64,000 nucleotides of DNA, taken from the NCBI GenBank assembly GCA_947311435.1, contig CAMZKT010000009.1:1-64000 (forward strand), written 5' to 3'. The translations under genes and the position numbers were made by a program. Each line of letters starts with the position of its first letter. Positions within the stretch are counted from its first letter, which is position 1. Positions 27,527-38,229 of the stretch are shown here, piece by piece. This DNA is from an uncultured Desulfocapsa sp. Lineage in GTDB: Bacteria; Desulfobacterota; Desulfobulbia; Desulfobulbales; Desulfocapsaceae. The notes under the pieces are model-generated. The model did no database searches. It worked only from the letters and a program-made list of their open reading frames with translations, and was not told where the DNA came from.

Positions 27527-29785
27527 ATGAACCGGATACTCATCCTTATTCTTTCAACACTACTCTTTTGTCTTTTGCAGTTTGGGGGAGCCATTTCCGC
27601 CCTTTCCGACAAAGCACTTGATGTTCTTTTTCTGTTACGCGGCCCCGTGAGTCCCAGCCAGGATATTGTGATAATTGGTATTGACGAAGAAAGTTTAGAT
27701 GCACTTGGCTCATGGCCATTTGCTCGAAAGCATCATGCAAATCTCCTGAAAAAACTCAGTAAAGCCCGTGTTATCGGATTTGATATACTCTTTGTTGAGA
27801 CAGGCGAATATGACGAATTGCTCTCTGCTACCATCAAAAAATCCCCCCCGGTGATCCTTGCCACAGCTCACGATTACCAGGGCCATATCCTGAATCCGGT
27901 TCCCTCTCTCAGTGGATACTCAGGTATTGGCCATATTGAAGTTATTCTGAGTCGGGATGGAATTGTCCGTAAAGCAAAATCCATTCAAAAGGAAAGACAA
28001 AGCTCATTGCTTCCTTTTTCGGCCGCTATCCTTAAAGTGGCTGGCGACAACAAGACATCCAGTACCTTGCACACTCCCATTCTGATAAACCATTATGGCC
28101 CGGAGCTCACTTTTCTCTACCTTTCTTATATCGATGTGCTTCAAGGGCTAATCTCGGAAGATTTTTTTCAGGATCGCTTTGTTTTAATTGGCGTTCAAGC
28201 CCTCGGAATCGGCGATTCTCATATCACACCGTTCAGCCGGCAATTCCCCACTCCCGGGGTGGAAATTCAGGCAAGCATTCTCAACAATTTAATCGACACC
28301 AGTATGATGAAAACACTTCAGCCTCTTTCCTGGTTATTGGTGTCCCTCATCGGCCTCCTACCTTTGTTTGTGTGGCCAGGCCTTGGGCTGCGATGGAATA
28401 TGATTGTTAATTCCTCCTTCACAGTTTTACTGTTCCTCAGCTCTTTTATTCTTTTTCATTTCTCGTTTTTTCTCACACCTGTCCCTGCCATGCTTTTTTT
28501 AGGCCTGAATTTTGGGGTTTACCTTTTTATGGAACGTTTCCTGACAGCTAAGGAAATACTTAATGAGATCAAACGACTTGACAGGCATCTGGAAACAAGG
28601 CTGAAGCGACTCTACACAAATGTTCCCTCACATTTTTCCAATCAATCCTCAACACCTGCAACCGCCGATAATTTAGAAAAACACTTGGCACACCTTCGAG
28701 CTGGAGTGAAAGTCCTCAGCCTACAACACCATTTTATTGAGAGAATCCTTCGGGAAGAACTGCTTCCACTCATTTTATGGGACAAACAGAGTGGGATCGT
28801 AACTATTGCAAACACCTCTTTCAATCGTTTTTGCGACACACATATCTCCTGCAATGGCTCCTTACCAAACTTCAGATTATTCACTGACATTATAGAAAGA
28901 AACAGGACCAGAAATCACAATTCTGCACAAAACATCAGCACACTCCTCAAAAATAAAACCTGTGTTGATCCCATTGATATTTGTCTCACGAAACAGGGCC
29001 TGAAAAAATATTATCGCATAAACATTCAAGCATTTGACATACCTGATATTCCCTTCAGTGGAGTTATGGCCATACTAACAGATGTCACTGAAATCAAAGA
29101 ACTCGAGATTTTAAAAGGCAAAATTGTCGCCATCGCCTCCCATGAACTCAAGCTTCCACTTACTGTTATTCGCGGGTACGGAGAAATGTTGTCAACAATG
29201 TTGAAAGATACGGAAAAACAGTACATTGAGGAGATATGTTCCCAGACCGAGAGACTGAATCGACTTATTGAGAACTTTTTAGATACGGCTCGACTTGAAC
29301 AAAAACATCAAGGTCTCAGAAAGCTCCCACTTAACTTCCTTGAACTCATCAAAGAAGCCAAAGGAGTTGTATCCATTCTGGCAGAAAACAAATCCATAGA
29401 ACTTCTGTCACAACTCCCTTTTCGGGCAAGCCCGTTGATTGGAGATTATTCCCTTCTCCTGCAGGCAGTGATAAACCTGCTTGATAACGCAATCAAGTAC
29501 AGCCCTGCCAATACTCAGATTAGCATCAAACTCATTGAGGACATTGATACACTCACTCTATGCATTTCCGATCAGGGACCTGGAGTTCCTACAGAATCAC
29601 AGAAAAAAATCTTCGATACATTCAACCGCGGACAGCAGACCGGCACCATAGAAGGTTTTGGGCTTGGCTTAAGTTTTGTGCAACAAGCCATATGGGCTCA
29701 TGGAGGAAAAGTATGGCTGGATACAAGCACAGACAGAGGCGCGCGTTTTTGTTTTACCTTGAACAAAACGGCAGATACTGCTTAA
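27527..29785 (+). CDS. CHASE2-domain sensor histidine kinase
   Basis: CHASE2 (DIVIIGIDEESLDALGSWPFARKHHANLLKKL), three TM helices, PAS-like region, H-box IASHELKLPLTVIRGY, N-box NLLDNAIKYSP, GFGLGLSFV. Confidence 0.93.
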   Translation: MNRILILILSTLLFCLLQFGGAISALSDKALDVLFLLRGPVSPSQDIVIIGIDEESLDALGSWPFARKHHANLLKKLSKARVIGFDILFVETGEYDELLSATIKKSPPVILATAHDYQGHILNPVPSLSGYSGIGHIEVILSRDGIVRKAKSIQKERQSSLLPFSAAILKVAGDNKTSSTLHTPILINHYGPELTFLYLSYIDVLQGLISEDFFQDRFVLIGVQALGIGDSHITPFSRQFPTPGVEIQASILNNLIDTSMMKTLQPLSWLLVSLIGLLPLFVWPGLGLRWNMIVNSSFTVLLFLSSFILFHFSFFLTPVPAMLFLGLNFGVYLFMERFLTAKEILNEIKRLDRHLETRLKRLYTNVPSHFSNQSSTPATADNLEKHLAHLRAGVKVLSLQHHFIERILREELLPLILWDKQSGIVTIANTSFNRFCDTHISCNGSLPNFRLFTDIIERNRTRNHNSAQNISTLLKNKTCVDPIDICLTKQGLKKYYRINIQAFDIPDIPFSGVMAILTDVTEIKELEILKGKIVAIASHELKLPLTVIRGYGEMLSTMLKDTEKQYIEEICSQTERLNRLIENFLDTARLEQKHQGLRKLPLNFLELIKEAKGVVSILAENKSIELLSQLPFRASPLIGDYSLLLQAVINLLDNAIKYSPANTQISIKLIEDIDTLTLCISDQGPGVPTESQKKIFDTFNRGQQTGTIEGFGLGLSFVQQAIWAHGGKVWLDTSTDRGARFCFTLNKTADTA

Positions 29786-30684
29786 CCGTCATGGGCAACC
29801 AGATATTTCAGGAAAACCGAAGCAACGGGCGAAAGCTCCCTGTTTTTTCGCTGGATGAGATAAAATGGACGTTCCATTTTATTTTCAACAATTCCAACTG
29901 TTGCCAGCCGTCCACACTCCACGGAATCTCTCACTGCCCGTTTTGATAATATGGACACTCCGATTCCTGCCTTAACGGCTTCTTTAATTGCAGCAGACGA
30001 ACCAATCTCAGCGACTTCTTGAAGACTGCTTTCCTTAAGACCATTCTCTTCCAATATTTTTGAAAAAACCTTTCGTGTTCCTGACTCCGGTTCCCTTAAA
30101 ATAAATGGCTCTAAAATCACCTCATCAAGAGACACACTGCCTCTGGAGGCCCATGAATGTGCAGGATGAACAACAAGAGTTAATTCATCTGAAAATATTT
30201 CATGCCAGCTGAGACCATTATTATGCCAACGAGCACCAACCACACCAAACTCAAGCCCTCCCTCCAGAACCTTTTGTGAAATATTCCTGGAGCTATTGAT
30301 GAGTACAGTTGCTTTAATTTCAGGATACTGCATACGGAAATCATTTATAAGTTCTGGAAGAATATAGGTACCGGGAATTGTGCCGCAACCAAGAAGTATG
30401 CGACCCACCATCTTCCCACTGTATTGCTCCATTGCCTGCAAAGCCTCACTTCTGGTCTGTATTATTTTACGTGCATAGCCGTAGAGTACCTCCCCCGCAG
30501 GAGTAACTTCCACCTCACGCCCCAGACGATCCACAAGCTTCTGTCCAAGCTCATCCTCAAGACTGCGGATATGTTCACTTATTGTGGGCTGAGACAAAAG
30601 CATGGCCTCGGCAGCACGAGTAAAACTTTTAAATTCCACTACCTTACAAAAAGCATCGAGGTTTCTTAATTCCATGGAGATCAC
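29782..30684 (-). CDS. LysR-family transcriptional regulator
   Basis: MELRNLDAFCKVVEFKSFTRAAEAMLLSQPTISEHIRSLEDELGQKLVDRLGREV. Confidence 0.95.
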   Translation of the reverse strand: MISMELRNLDAFCKVVEFKSFTRAAEAMLLSQPTISEHIRSLEDELGQKLVDRLGREVEVTPAGEVLYGYARKIIQTRSEALQAMEQYSGKMVGRILLGCGTIPGTYILPELINDFRMQYPEIKATVLINSSRNISQKVLEGGLEFGVVGARWHNNGLSWHEIFSDELTLVVHPAHSWASRGSVSLDEVILEPFILREPESGTRKVFSKILEENGLKESSLQEVAEIGSSAAIKEAVKAGIGVSILSKRAVRDSVECGRLATVGIVENKMERPFYLIQRKNRELSPVASVFLKYLVAHDG

Positions 30685-30857
30685 TTATAATGACTTAAGG
30701 TTACAATCTTATAGCCGATGACTAAGCAAATAATACGTTGCCAGAGAACCGATACATAGACCCAAAACTATCGGAACTTCCGATTTGATTTATCACATAA
30801 AACAATATATAAATCCTCTCAATCTTGCAAGACAAATCATAAAAATCAGGAGTTATT

Positions 30858-31874
30858 ATGAAAAAAACACCCTTATTTGCTTTTATTCTTTCCCTCTTTT
30901 TTCTGGCACCGATGTGGAGCCTGGCAGCTAAGGAAAGCAGCGGCACCATCACCATGAAGTTTGATCTATCCAGGCATGACAGCAATGAAGAAGCACAATT
31001 ATGGGTTCCCTATCCATTCTCTGACAGGGATCAAATAATCACGGATATTCGGGTCAGCGGTGATTACGCGGAGTCGGCTATTTACAGCGACCAGGTGTAT
31101 TCCACTCCCATGCTTTATGCACGCTGGGATAAAGGAGCCAAAAATCGTACACTCACCCTTTCCTTCCATGTTATCCGCCAAGAGGTAACACGAAGAGACT
31201 TTCCGGATAAAGAAGCTGCATTGGATACTGCTGATTACGCAGCCTACCTCGCCCCGACCAGTCTTGGCCCCATCGACGGTGAAGTAAAGCTTCTCGCTGA
31301 CCGGATCACCAAGGGAGAAACAACCATTCTTGGAAAGGCCAAAGCTATTTACGACTGGATTTGCAGTAACATGTATCGTGATCCCGGTACCAAGGGCTGC
31401 GGTTCCGGTGATGTATGTTTACTTCTCGCACAACCTGGAGGAAAATGCACAGACATCCATTCTGTTTTTGTCTCACTGTGCCGTGCAGCAGGCGTTCCTG
31501 CAAGAGAAGTCTTTGGTATTCGTCAGGGCAAAAAGTCAGTACAGGACATCACCAAATGGCAGCATTGCTGGGCGGAATTCTACCTACCCGGATACGATTG
31601 GGTCCCAGTTGACCCTGCCGATGTACGAAAAATGATGCTCAAAGAAAAACTTGCATCAAACGATCCCAAAACACAATACTATCGTGACTATTTCTGGGGC
31701 GGCTGGGATCAGTACCGGGTAAAACTTGCCATGGGACGTGACCTGAAGCTGAACCCGCCACAGCATGGTAAAGCCTTAAATACCTTTGGCTATCCATATG
31801 CTGAAATCGGAAACAAAAGTCTTGACTTTCTTGACCCAGAGAATTTCCAGTACGAATTCAGCTTTCGAAGGTAA
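30858..31874 (+). CDS. Exported transglutaminase-like domain protein
   Basis: Signal peptide; CTDIHSVFVSLCRAAGVPAREVFGIR...HCWAEFYLPGYDWVPVDPAD (Cys-His-Asp triad). Confidence 0.9.
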   Translation: MKKTPLFAFILSLFFLAPMWSLAAKESSGTITMKFDLSRHDSNEEAQLWVPYPFSDRDQIITDIRVSGDYAESAIYSDQVYSTPMLYARWDKGAKNRTLTLSFHVIRQEVTRRDFPDKEAALDTADYAAYLAPTSLGPIDGEVKLLADRITKGETTILGKAKAIYDWICSNMYRDPGTKGCGSGDVCLLLAQPGGKCTDIHSVFVSLCRAAGVPAREVFGIRQGKKSVQDITKWQHCWAEFYLPGYDWVPVDPADVRKMMLKEKLASNDPKTQYYRDYFWGGWDQYRVKLAMGRDLKLNPPQHGKALNTFGYPYAEIGNKSLDFLDPENFQYEFSFRR

Positions 31875-31904
31875 TACTCCCAAACGCAACGCTTGCCCAC
31901 TCTC

Positions 31905-31947
31905 TGCTCACTGCTCACCCCCTGGAAAGGAAAATGAGTAGTGAGCA
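31905..31947. repeat. Inverted repeat tgctcactgctc / gagtagtgagca, possible terminator
   Basis: 12-bp stem with one possible G-U pair, 19-nt loop, after the transglutaminase gene. Confidence 0.5.
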
Positions 31948-32054
31948 TAAAAAGAAACAATTTTTCACAATTCATTTGTTTTTCATAACCAGGAAGTGAT
32001 AACATAGGATAGTGTATCGTATCTATCTTACTCCACTTAATCCCAAAACTGGTT

Positions 32055-33704
32055 ATGGCCACTCAAAAAGCACCCTCTCTAGGTAAACTCCTGAAAGAGA
32101 AAGGTCTTGTCACAGAAGAACAGATAGTATTTTCCCTCCAGGAACAAAAAGCCACAGGTGAGTTACTTGGCGGCTGCCTCATGCGCCTGGGAATCCTCAC
32201 CGATTCTGATCTTGCCCGTGCACTTGCCGAGCAGAGTGGTCATCCTTTTGTTGACCTGCACAGCTTTACCCCCGATCCTGGGCTTCTAGCCAGAATTCCA
32301 TTCCGAATCGCTAAACAATTTCAATTTTTGGTGCTCGCTGAAAAAGATGGTTTGCTCCACATTGCCATCTCCGACCCCTTTTCAACCAGTGCCCAGGAAC
32401 AGGCTTTTAGAATAACAGGTGTACAGGTCAAGCTGCATATAGGCGGCGAGATGGAACTTCTGAAACTCATCGAACGCTTCTATTATCTGCTTGAAAATCC
32501 CATCGAAAAAGAAATTGAAAACGTGGTCGGCAGGCTTCGCCGCAATCCGGATGGGGAGATAAATGTCGAGAAACTTGTGGAGAATCTTCTGGGGGTTGCT
32601 GTCACCTACCGGGTAACAGACATGCACATCAGCCCAAGCGATATCTCGACCAGGATCATGTTTCGAGTTGACGGCGTTATGCGCCCTGCCCATGTCTTCC
32701 CCCATGCGCTTCACAATCGTTTGATTACCAATATAAAGGTTCGCGCGGGAATGGATATTTCTGAGCAACGAAAACCCCAGGATGGCCGGATGTCCTTTGA
32801 GTTTTTGGGAGAATACTTTGACATCAGACTCTCAACAGTGCGAAGTAACTTTGGTGAAAACATGGTCCTACGCCTGCTAGCCTCAAGAGGTAGCTCTGTT
32901 TTAGGCATTAAGGATCTCGGTTTTGAACCCGACAAAATCCGATCTCTTGACCGTCTTTTCAGCTCTCCATACGGAATGGTTCTGGTCACAGGCCCCACCG
33001 GCAGCGGCAAATCGACCACCCTTTACGCAGCCCTGCGTGAGCAGGATTCAATCAGTAAAAACATTCTTACCATTGAAGACCCCATCGAGTATCAACTGTT
33101 GATGATCCGCCAAACCCAGGTAAATGAAAAAGCCGGCTATACATTTTCCTCAGCCATCAGATCCTTTCTCCGCCAGGATCCCGATGTCATGCTAATTGGT
33201 GAGATCAGGGATGAGGAAACTGCTCTACTCGGTGTCCGGGCTGCCCTGACCGGGCATCTTGTCCTTTCAACACTCCACACCAATACTGCTCTTGGTACCC
33301 TGGCCCGTTTAAAAGATCTCGGGATAAGTTCCTACCTTCTCTCAACCGGCCTTGCAGGGGTTCTGGCTCAACGTCTGATCAGGAAACTCTGCCCTCACTG
33401 TAAAGAACAGACGGAGCATTCTCCCGAAGAACTCAAGGCCTATGACCTTCCTCTTCAAGCTGCGTATTTTAAAGCAGTGGGTTGCAGTCAATGTCGAGAC
33501 GTCGGGTTCAATGGTCGGGAATGTATTTCTGAACTTCTCGTCTGCTCAGAGGCAATTCTTCGCCTGGTGGCACGAGATGCCCCCTTGGGTGAAATCCTTG
33601 ACCAGGCAAGAGATGAAGGGTTCTCAGACCTGAAAACATCGGGAAGAGGAAAGGTTATTTCCGGAGTCACCAGTCTCATGGAATTAAAAAGGGTTCTTGG
33701 ATAA
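32055..33704 (+). CDS. GspE/PilB/MshE-type secretion ATPase
   Basis: N-terminal tandem MshEN-like motifs, Walker A GPTGSGKSTTLYAAL, Asp box, LCPHCKE zinc motif. Confidence 0.93.
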   Translation: MATQKAPSLGKLLKEKGLVTEEQIVFSLQEQKATGELLGGCLMRLGILTDSDLARALAEQSGHPFVDLHSFTPDPGLLARIPFRIAKQFQFLVLAEKDGLLHIAISDPFSTSAQEQAFRITGVQVKLHIGGEMELLKLIERFYYLLENPIEKEIENVVGRLRRNPDGEINVEKLVENLLGVAVTYRVTDMHISPSDISTRIMFRVDGVMRPAHVFPHALHNRLITNIKVRAGMDISEQRKPQDGRMSFEFLGEYFDIRLSTVRSNFGENMVLRLLASRGSSVLGIKDLGFEPDKIRSLDRLFSSPYGMVLVTGPTGSGKSTTLYAALREQDSISKNILTIEDPIEYQLLMIRQTQVNEKAGYTFSSAIRSFLRQDPDVMLIGEIRDEETALLGVRAALTGHLVLSTLHTNTALGTLARLKDLGISSYLLSTGLAGVLAQRLIRKLCPHCKEQTEHSPEELKAYDLPLQAAYFKAVGCSQCRDVGFNGRECISELLVCSEAILRLVARDAPLGEILDQARDEGFSDLKTSGRGKVISGVTSLMELKRVLG

Positions 33705-34909
33705 TGGCACTCTACGTCTATACGGTCACGGATTCCAGCGGACAAGTTCATAAAGATGAAGGTGAGTTTGCTTCACTCCCTGAAATGTTCACGGCTCTGG
33801 AGAATAAAGGACTGACCCTTGTTTCATACCGTAAACAACTCTTTGCCGGCAATGGATTTTCCGCCGGTCGTTCCATCTCCAGAACTGAGCTTGCAGAATT
33901 TTTCCGCAACCTTGCTCTTCTGATACATGGCGGTGTCCCCCTCTGCGATGCATTGGCAGACCTGATAGAGGGCAGTGGCAAATCCCAAATAGCGCAGGTC
34001 TTTGGCCGGATACAGAAAAGGCTGGAAGAAGGCTCACTCTTCTCGGAAGGCCTGGAAGAAGAGTCTAAATACATACCACGAATCATCCTGCCTCTGGTAG
34101 CCATCGGAGAAGAGACAGGACAGCTTGATCGAACACTGAAAGATGCGGCAACTCACCTGGAAAAAATTCAGGAGATACTCTCAGCCACCCGCCGGGCTCT
34201 TATCTATCCTTGCTTTATCCTTACAGCCATGTCAGGCGCCTTTATCTTCTGGATGGTCTATGTGCTTCCACAGCTTCTCGAACTATTCAGCTCCATGGGT
34301 ATGACGGAACTCCCGCTGGCAACACGAATCCTCATTGCTTCGGTACACTATTTTGATATTTTCTGGCCGGTGATTCCTCTCTTTCTCGGGTCCTTTCTCT
34401 TCCTCTATGCCTTCTCACGTAAAAACGAACGACTCCGTTATTTCTGGGACAGCGGTATGAACCATATCCCCGTGATGGGCGGCATCATACGCTCCTCCCA
34501 GCTGGCATTCTTTTTTGAATACACATCATTGTTGACAGGCGGTGGCATACACATCGTGCGAAGCCTTGAACTCATGCAGGAATCCGTTGGCAATCGAGTC
34601 CTGAAGAGAAGCATCGGCCAGATAAAAGAAGATATCATTACAGGAGAATCCATGTCCACAGCCATCGCTCAACTCAAATACTTTGAGCCATTCGTCTTAC
34701 GTATGGTACGGGTGGGAGAACAGACGGGGAATATGGCAGAACAATTTAAGATTCTGGCAGACTACTACATGAACCGGGTAAACAAAATGGTGGAAGCAAT
34801 GTCTAAAACGCTTGAACCCTTTATTATCGGCATTGCCGGGCTTGTCTTCATGGTCATCGCCATGGGACTTTTGGGCCCGGTATACAATCTCGTCTCCACC
34901 ATACAGTGA
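33704..34909 (+). CDS. GspF/PilC/MshG-type inner-membrane platform protein
   Basis: GspF layout: FFRNLALLIHGGVPLCDALADL and FFFEYTSLLTGGGIHIVRSLELM repeats, TM helices. Confidence 0.92.
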   Translation: MALYVYTVTDSSGQVHKDEGEFASLPEMFTALENKGLTLVSYRKQLFAGNGFSAGRSISRTELAEFFRNLALLIHGGVPLCDALADLIEGSGKSQIAQVFGRIQKRLEEGSLFSEGLEEESKYIPRIILPLVAIGEETGQLDRTLKDAATHLEKIQEILSATRRALIYPCFILTAMSGAFIFWMVYVLPQLLELFSSMGMTELPLATRILIASVHYFDIFWPVIPLFLGSFLFLYAFSRKNERLRYFWDSGMNHIPVMGGIIRSSQLAFFFEYTSLLTGGGIHIVRSLELMQESVGNRVLKRSIGQIKEDIITGESMSTAIAQLKYFEPFVLRMVRVGEQTGNMAEQFKILADYYMNRVNKMVEAMSKTLEPFIIGIAGLVFMVIAMGLLGPVYNLVSTIQ

Positions 34910-34913
34910 AAGT

Positions 34914-35780
34914 ATGAAACAGCCGAACAGGGTATCCAACTATCTGCAAAGCTATGGTCTCACCACTGCGCCTTTCAGACTTTCTCCTGATCCGGAGTTT
35001 TTCTTCCCATCCAACACCCACATAGCAGCACGGGAGGTTCTAAAACACTCCATCCAGAACAATGAAGGTTTTATGGTTCTCTCTGGACAGGCTGGAACCG
35101 GTAAAACTCTGCTGCTCCGACTTTTACTCAAAGAGGTGGAGAAAGAAAAACATTCTGTTCTCATTATCAATCCTGTGCTGACACCGGCTGCTCTCCTCCA
35201 CCAGATCCTCGCCGAACTTGGGTTCAACCTTGATCCTGCCACTGGTGAAGCTGGTCTTATGACAGCCTTTCAGAAGATCCTTTTCAAGCTGGCGGCGAAA
35301 AATAAAGATCTTCTTATCATCATTGACGAAGCCCAGAATATGCCGCTGGCGACCATGGAATATCTGCGCATGCTTTCAAATATTGAAACCAGCCGAAAAA
35401 AACTCCTGCAAATCCTCTTAACCGGCCAACCCGAACTGGACATACTTCTTGAAGATGTAAGCCTGGCACAGCTCAACCAGCGGATTGTCGTTCATGAGAA
35501 ACTTCGTCCCCTATCTGCAAAAGAAACCGTTGAATATGTAAACTACCGCCTGGCCAAAGCGGGTCGCGGAGACATCGGGCTCACCTGGTTTGCCAAAAGA
35601 GCATTGTATCGCTTAACAGATGGTATCCCCCGCCTAATAAATCGGCTCATGGACAGAACACTGTTAATGGCCTGTACTGATTATGATACAAAACTGTCTC
35701 GAAAACATATCTGTGCCGCAGATTCCACTCTCCCAAAAGGATACAGAAAAAAAGGGCTTTTTCTGTTTTTCTGTAGATGA
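34914..35780 (+). CDS. ExeA/MshM-like AAA ATPase
   Basis: YGLTTAPFRLSPDPEFFFPS, Walker A GQAGTGKTLL, IIDEAQNMP; start trimmed from 34812. Confidence 0.9.
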   Translation: MKQPNRVSNYLQSYGLTTAPFRLSPDPEFFFPSNTHIAAREVLKHSIQNNEGFMVLSGQAGTGKTLLLRLLLKEVEKEKHSVLIINPVLTPAALLHQILAELGFNLDPATGEAGLMTAFQKILFKLAAKNKDLLIIIDEAQNMPLATMEYLRMLSNIETSRKKLLQILLTGQPELDILLEDVSLAQLNQRIVVHEKLRPLSAKETVEYVNYRLAKAGRGDIGLTWFAKRALYRLTDGIPRLINRLMDRTLLMACTDYDTKLSRKHICAADSTLPKGYRKKGLFLFFCR

Positions 35781-35798
35781 AAACTTCACAGGCCAAAC

Positions 35799-37253
35799 AT
35801 GAATAATCCACAGTGGATACTCCAAAGAACTCCCAATGGGCGCTTGTTGGGCACTTCAATCAAACGCAGGGGAAAGGTGTTTCATTGCGCAGCAGTTCAA
35901 GAGATATCTGATTCCAGCAGGCTTAAGGGGAAAGCCTGTATCTGCATGGATTCCTACAAAACAGTTGTGGAAGTTGCTGAGTTCCCACTGGTAAAAAAGA
36001 ATATCCTTCAACTGCAAGTCAAAAACAGAATCGAACTTCTTGCAATTTTTGATGTCAATGAAGCTTTTACCATTTCCCACAAGCTTATCAGCCAACAGGC
36101 ACAGGTCCAGTTGTTGAGTATTATCGCAATCCCCGAGGAACTCATTGTTTCTGGTATTCACAAGCTCACCGAATCATACAATATCGATCTTATAAACTGC
36201 GTTTCCATGGCTGCATCTGTAGCGAGTCTTTTGCAACAACTAAGCCACGAAGCCTTTATTGTACTCCTGATAAGCAGGCATAAAGCATATGTCCTTGGTG
36301 TTCAGGATGGAAATGCGTTGTTTATCCAAGGTGTTCCAATAGGCTACGGTGGAGAAGTAGAGCCTGATGCAACCATGCATGCCATAACTATTGGGAGACA
36401 AACTCTTGCCAGTAAATTTGAAATCGAATCAAGTCGTTTCCTCTGCATGGGAGAAGAAAGAGGAAAAGTAAACTGTGAAGATCTGGGGGAAGAAAACTGG
36501 ACACCCGACTGGAGTCACTGTCTCAAAGCGAATGGCCAGGATGTTCTCCACTACCCCGCTCTCTTCGGCACTCTTTTTACCCATGGCAACTACTCGTACC
36601 TTCCGGACGAATATGTTCTGGCACTCCGCTTAAAGCAACTCAGTCGCTCCCTGGTTTTTGCTGCCTCCTTTGGTACTGTTCTTCTTTCGGGATTGTATTA
36701 CATGAACCTGCAAAAAATTATCCCTCTTCGTGCTCAGCTTCAAAAAGAACGTATGAATGTATCGCAGGATATTGACAGGTTAAGACAAAAACTTCCCTCC
36801 CCCGACACTGTCTCGAGAATAAATTCCTATATACACATTGAAGAAGGTGCTGCACAACAAGCATCTGTCTCCCAATTCCTGCAGCGAATAGCTTCTGTTT
36901 TACCTGATAATGTACTACTGCTGGGCATGGAAATAACACGAAAGAGTGGCAGCAAAGAACAGGAAAATTTGGCTGTAGTCCCGGCTCCTGGTCAATTCCC
37001 CGCCATGGAGCCAGAGCTCTCCGGTCAGACGACCAGCAAAGCAAAGGCGGAATCACTTCTTGAGCAGCAACTCAGTGTTCAATTCAGTTGCATAAGTGAA
37101 GGGGATTACAGCCGGGTAAAGGCCAGATTTGAAAAAGCAGTCAAAGGCTTCTCTTCACTCTTTGCCCTCCGTTCAATTAGCTGGGGATACGATGAAAACA
37201 ATTCACAAGGCCATCTGGACTGCGAATTGCTGCTTAACGGAGAAAAAAAATGA
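35799..37253 (+). CDS. PilM/PilN (MshI)-like pilus biogenesis protein
   Basis: Position after the MshM-like gene; actin-like N-terminal region, then TM helix and coiled coil. Confidence 0.6.
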   Translation: MNNPQWILQRTPNGRLLGTSIKRRGKVFHCAAVQEISDSSRLKGKACICMDSYKTVVEVAEFPLVKKNILQLQVKNRIELLAIFDVNEAFTISHKLISQQAQVQLLSIIAIPEELIVSGIHKLTESYNIDLINCVSMAASVASLLQQLSHEAFIVLLISRHKAYVLGVQDGNALFIQGVPIGYGGEVEPDATMHAITIGRQTLASKFEIESSRFLCMGEERGKVNCEDLGEENWTPDWSHCLKANGQDVLHYPALFGTLFTHGNYSYLPDEYVLALRLKQLSRSLVFAASFGTVLLSGLYYMNLQKIIPLRAQLQKERMNVSQDIDRLRQKLPSPDTVSRINSYIHIEEGAAQQASVSQFLQRIASVLPDNVLLLGMEITRKSGSKEQENLAVVPAPGQFPAMEPELSGQTTSKAKAESLLEQQLSVQFSCISEGDYSRVKARFEKAVKGFSSLFALRSISWGYDENNSQGHLDCELLLNGEKK

Positions 37254-37732
37254 TTTTTTTAACTCCCCGTATAAATAAATTAACGCTCCTCTTCCAACTG
37301 ATGATTATTGTCCTTTTTGCTTTCTCCCTCTATTTATACCTGGCCAGCAGGGTGGAAGAACGCTCCATCAGGCATGAACTTGAGCGACTCCCCTCTCAAC
37401 GTGTTCAACTTAAACAGACCCTGAAAACTCTTGCTGCCTATCATTCATTGCTGGAGTCCAATACTGCACTCACGACTCTCCCTTCGAGCCTCAACTGGGA
37501 GGAGGTTGAATTCAACTGGACATCGGTGTCCTTTGCGGAGCTTTTACAAAGAATTGACGAACTTTCTCGTCAACAGAAAATTTTTGTGCTGGAATCCTTT
37601 TCAGCACGCATTCAAAGCGGTGGGAAAACATCCCCCCGACAAACAAAAACTCCCGCAAAAACCACTGGCTTCCCGAATTTCAGTGACAGAATATTTCATA
37701 TGCGAGGATATTTTTTATGTCCAGCTCCATAA
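37250..37732 (+). CDS. PilO/MshJ-like pilus assembly protein
   Basis: N-terminal TM then coiled coil; position between PilN-like and secretin genes. Confidence 0.6.
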   Translation: MIFLTPRINKLTLLFQLMIIVLFAFSLYLYLASRVEERSIRHELERLPSQRVQLKQTLKTLAAYHSLLESNTALTTLPSSLNWEEVEFNWTSVSFAELLQRIDELSRQQKIFVLESFSARIQSGGKTSPRQTKTPAKTTGFPNFSDRIFHMRGYFLCPAP

Positions 37733-38229
37733 ATGACATCGGCAAAAGATTCACTTATTCTGCAATTCCACTCGCCCTTATCCTGACAAGTGGTGCCGCC
37801 ATATGGCTCGGGGCGATACACAGTGAATCCCAATTTCGAAATCCTCCTCTGCACCTTCCTGAATTTCACTTTCAATCCAGTGAGCATACAGTCATGGCAG
37901 AACCTCAAACCACTCCGGCTATGGAACAACGCTCTTTCCATGTTAGGCAGGAAGCCCACAACAATATTTTCGGCTCAGAAGTGGTGGCCAAACAGGAAGA
38001 CAGGAATCTGGAAACCATGGAACTGTCCCTTGGGCTCATCGTTATTAAAGGGAAAAACAGGTTTTGTCTCACCAATGGAGTTATGCTTGCTGAAGGTGCC
38101 AGTGTCAACGGTTTCCAGGTTCAACGTATTGAAGAGAACAGGGTGTGGTACAAAATTGCCGACTCTTTTTGCTCTCTTCAGCCAGGTGAAAGAAAAAATA
38201 TCGATATGGAAGGAAAGGTCATAGAATGA
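37717..38229 (+). CDS. PilP/MshK-like pilus assembly protein
   Basis: N-terminal TM, small C-terminal domain (GLIVIKGKNRFCLTNGVMLAEGASVNGFQVQRIEENRVWYKI). Confidence 0.6.
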   Translation: MSSSINDIGKRFTYSAIPLALILTSGAAIWLGAIHSESQFRNPPLHLPEFHFQSSEHTVMAEPQTTPAMEQRSFHVRQEAHNNIFGSEVVAKQEDRNLETMELSLGLIVIKGKNRFCLTNGVMLAEGASVNGFQVQRIEENRVWYKIADSFCSLQPGERKNIDMEGKVIE

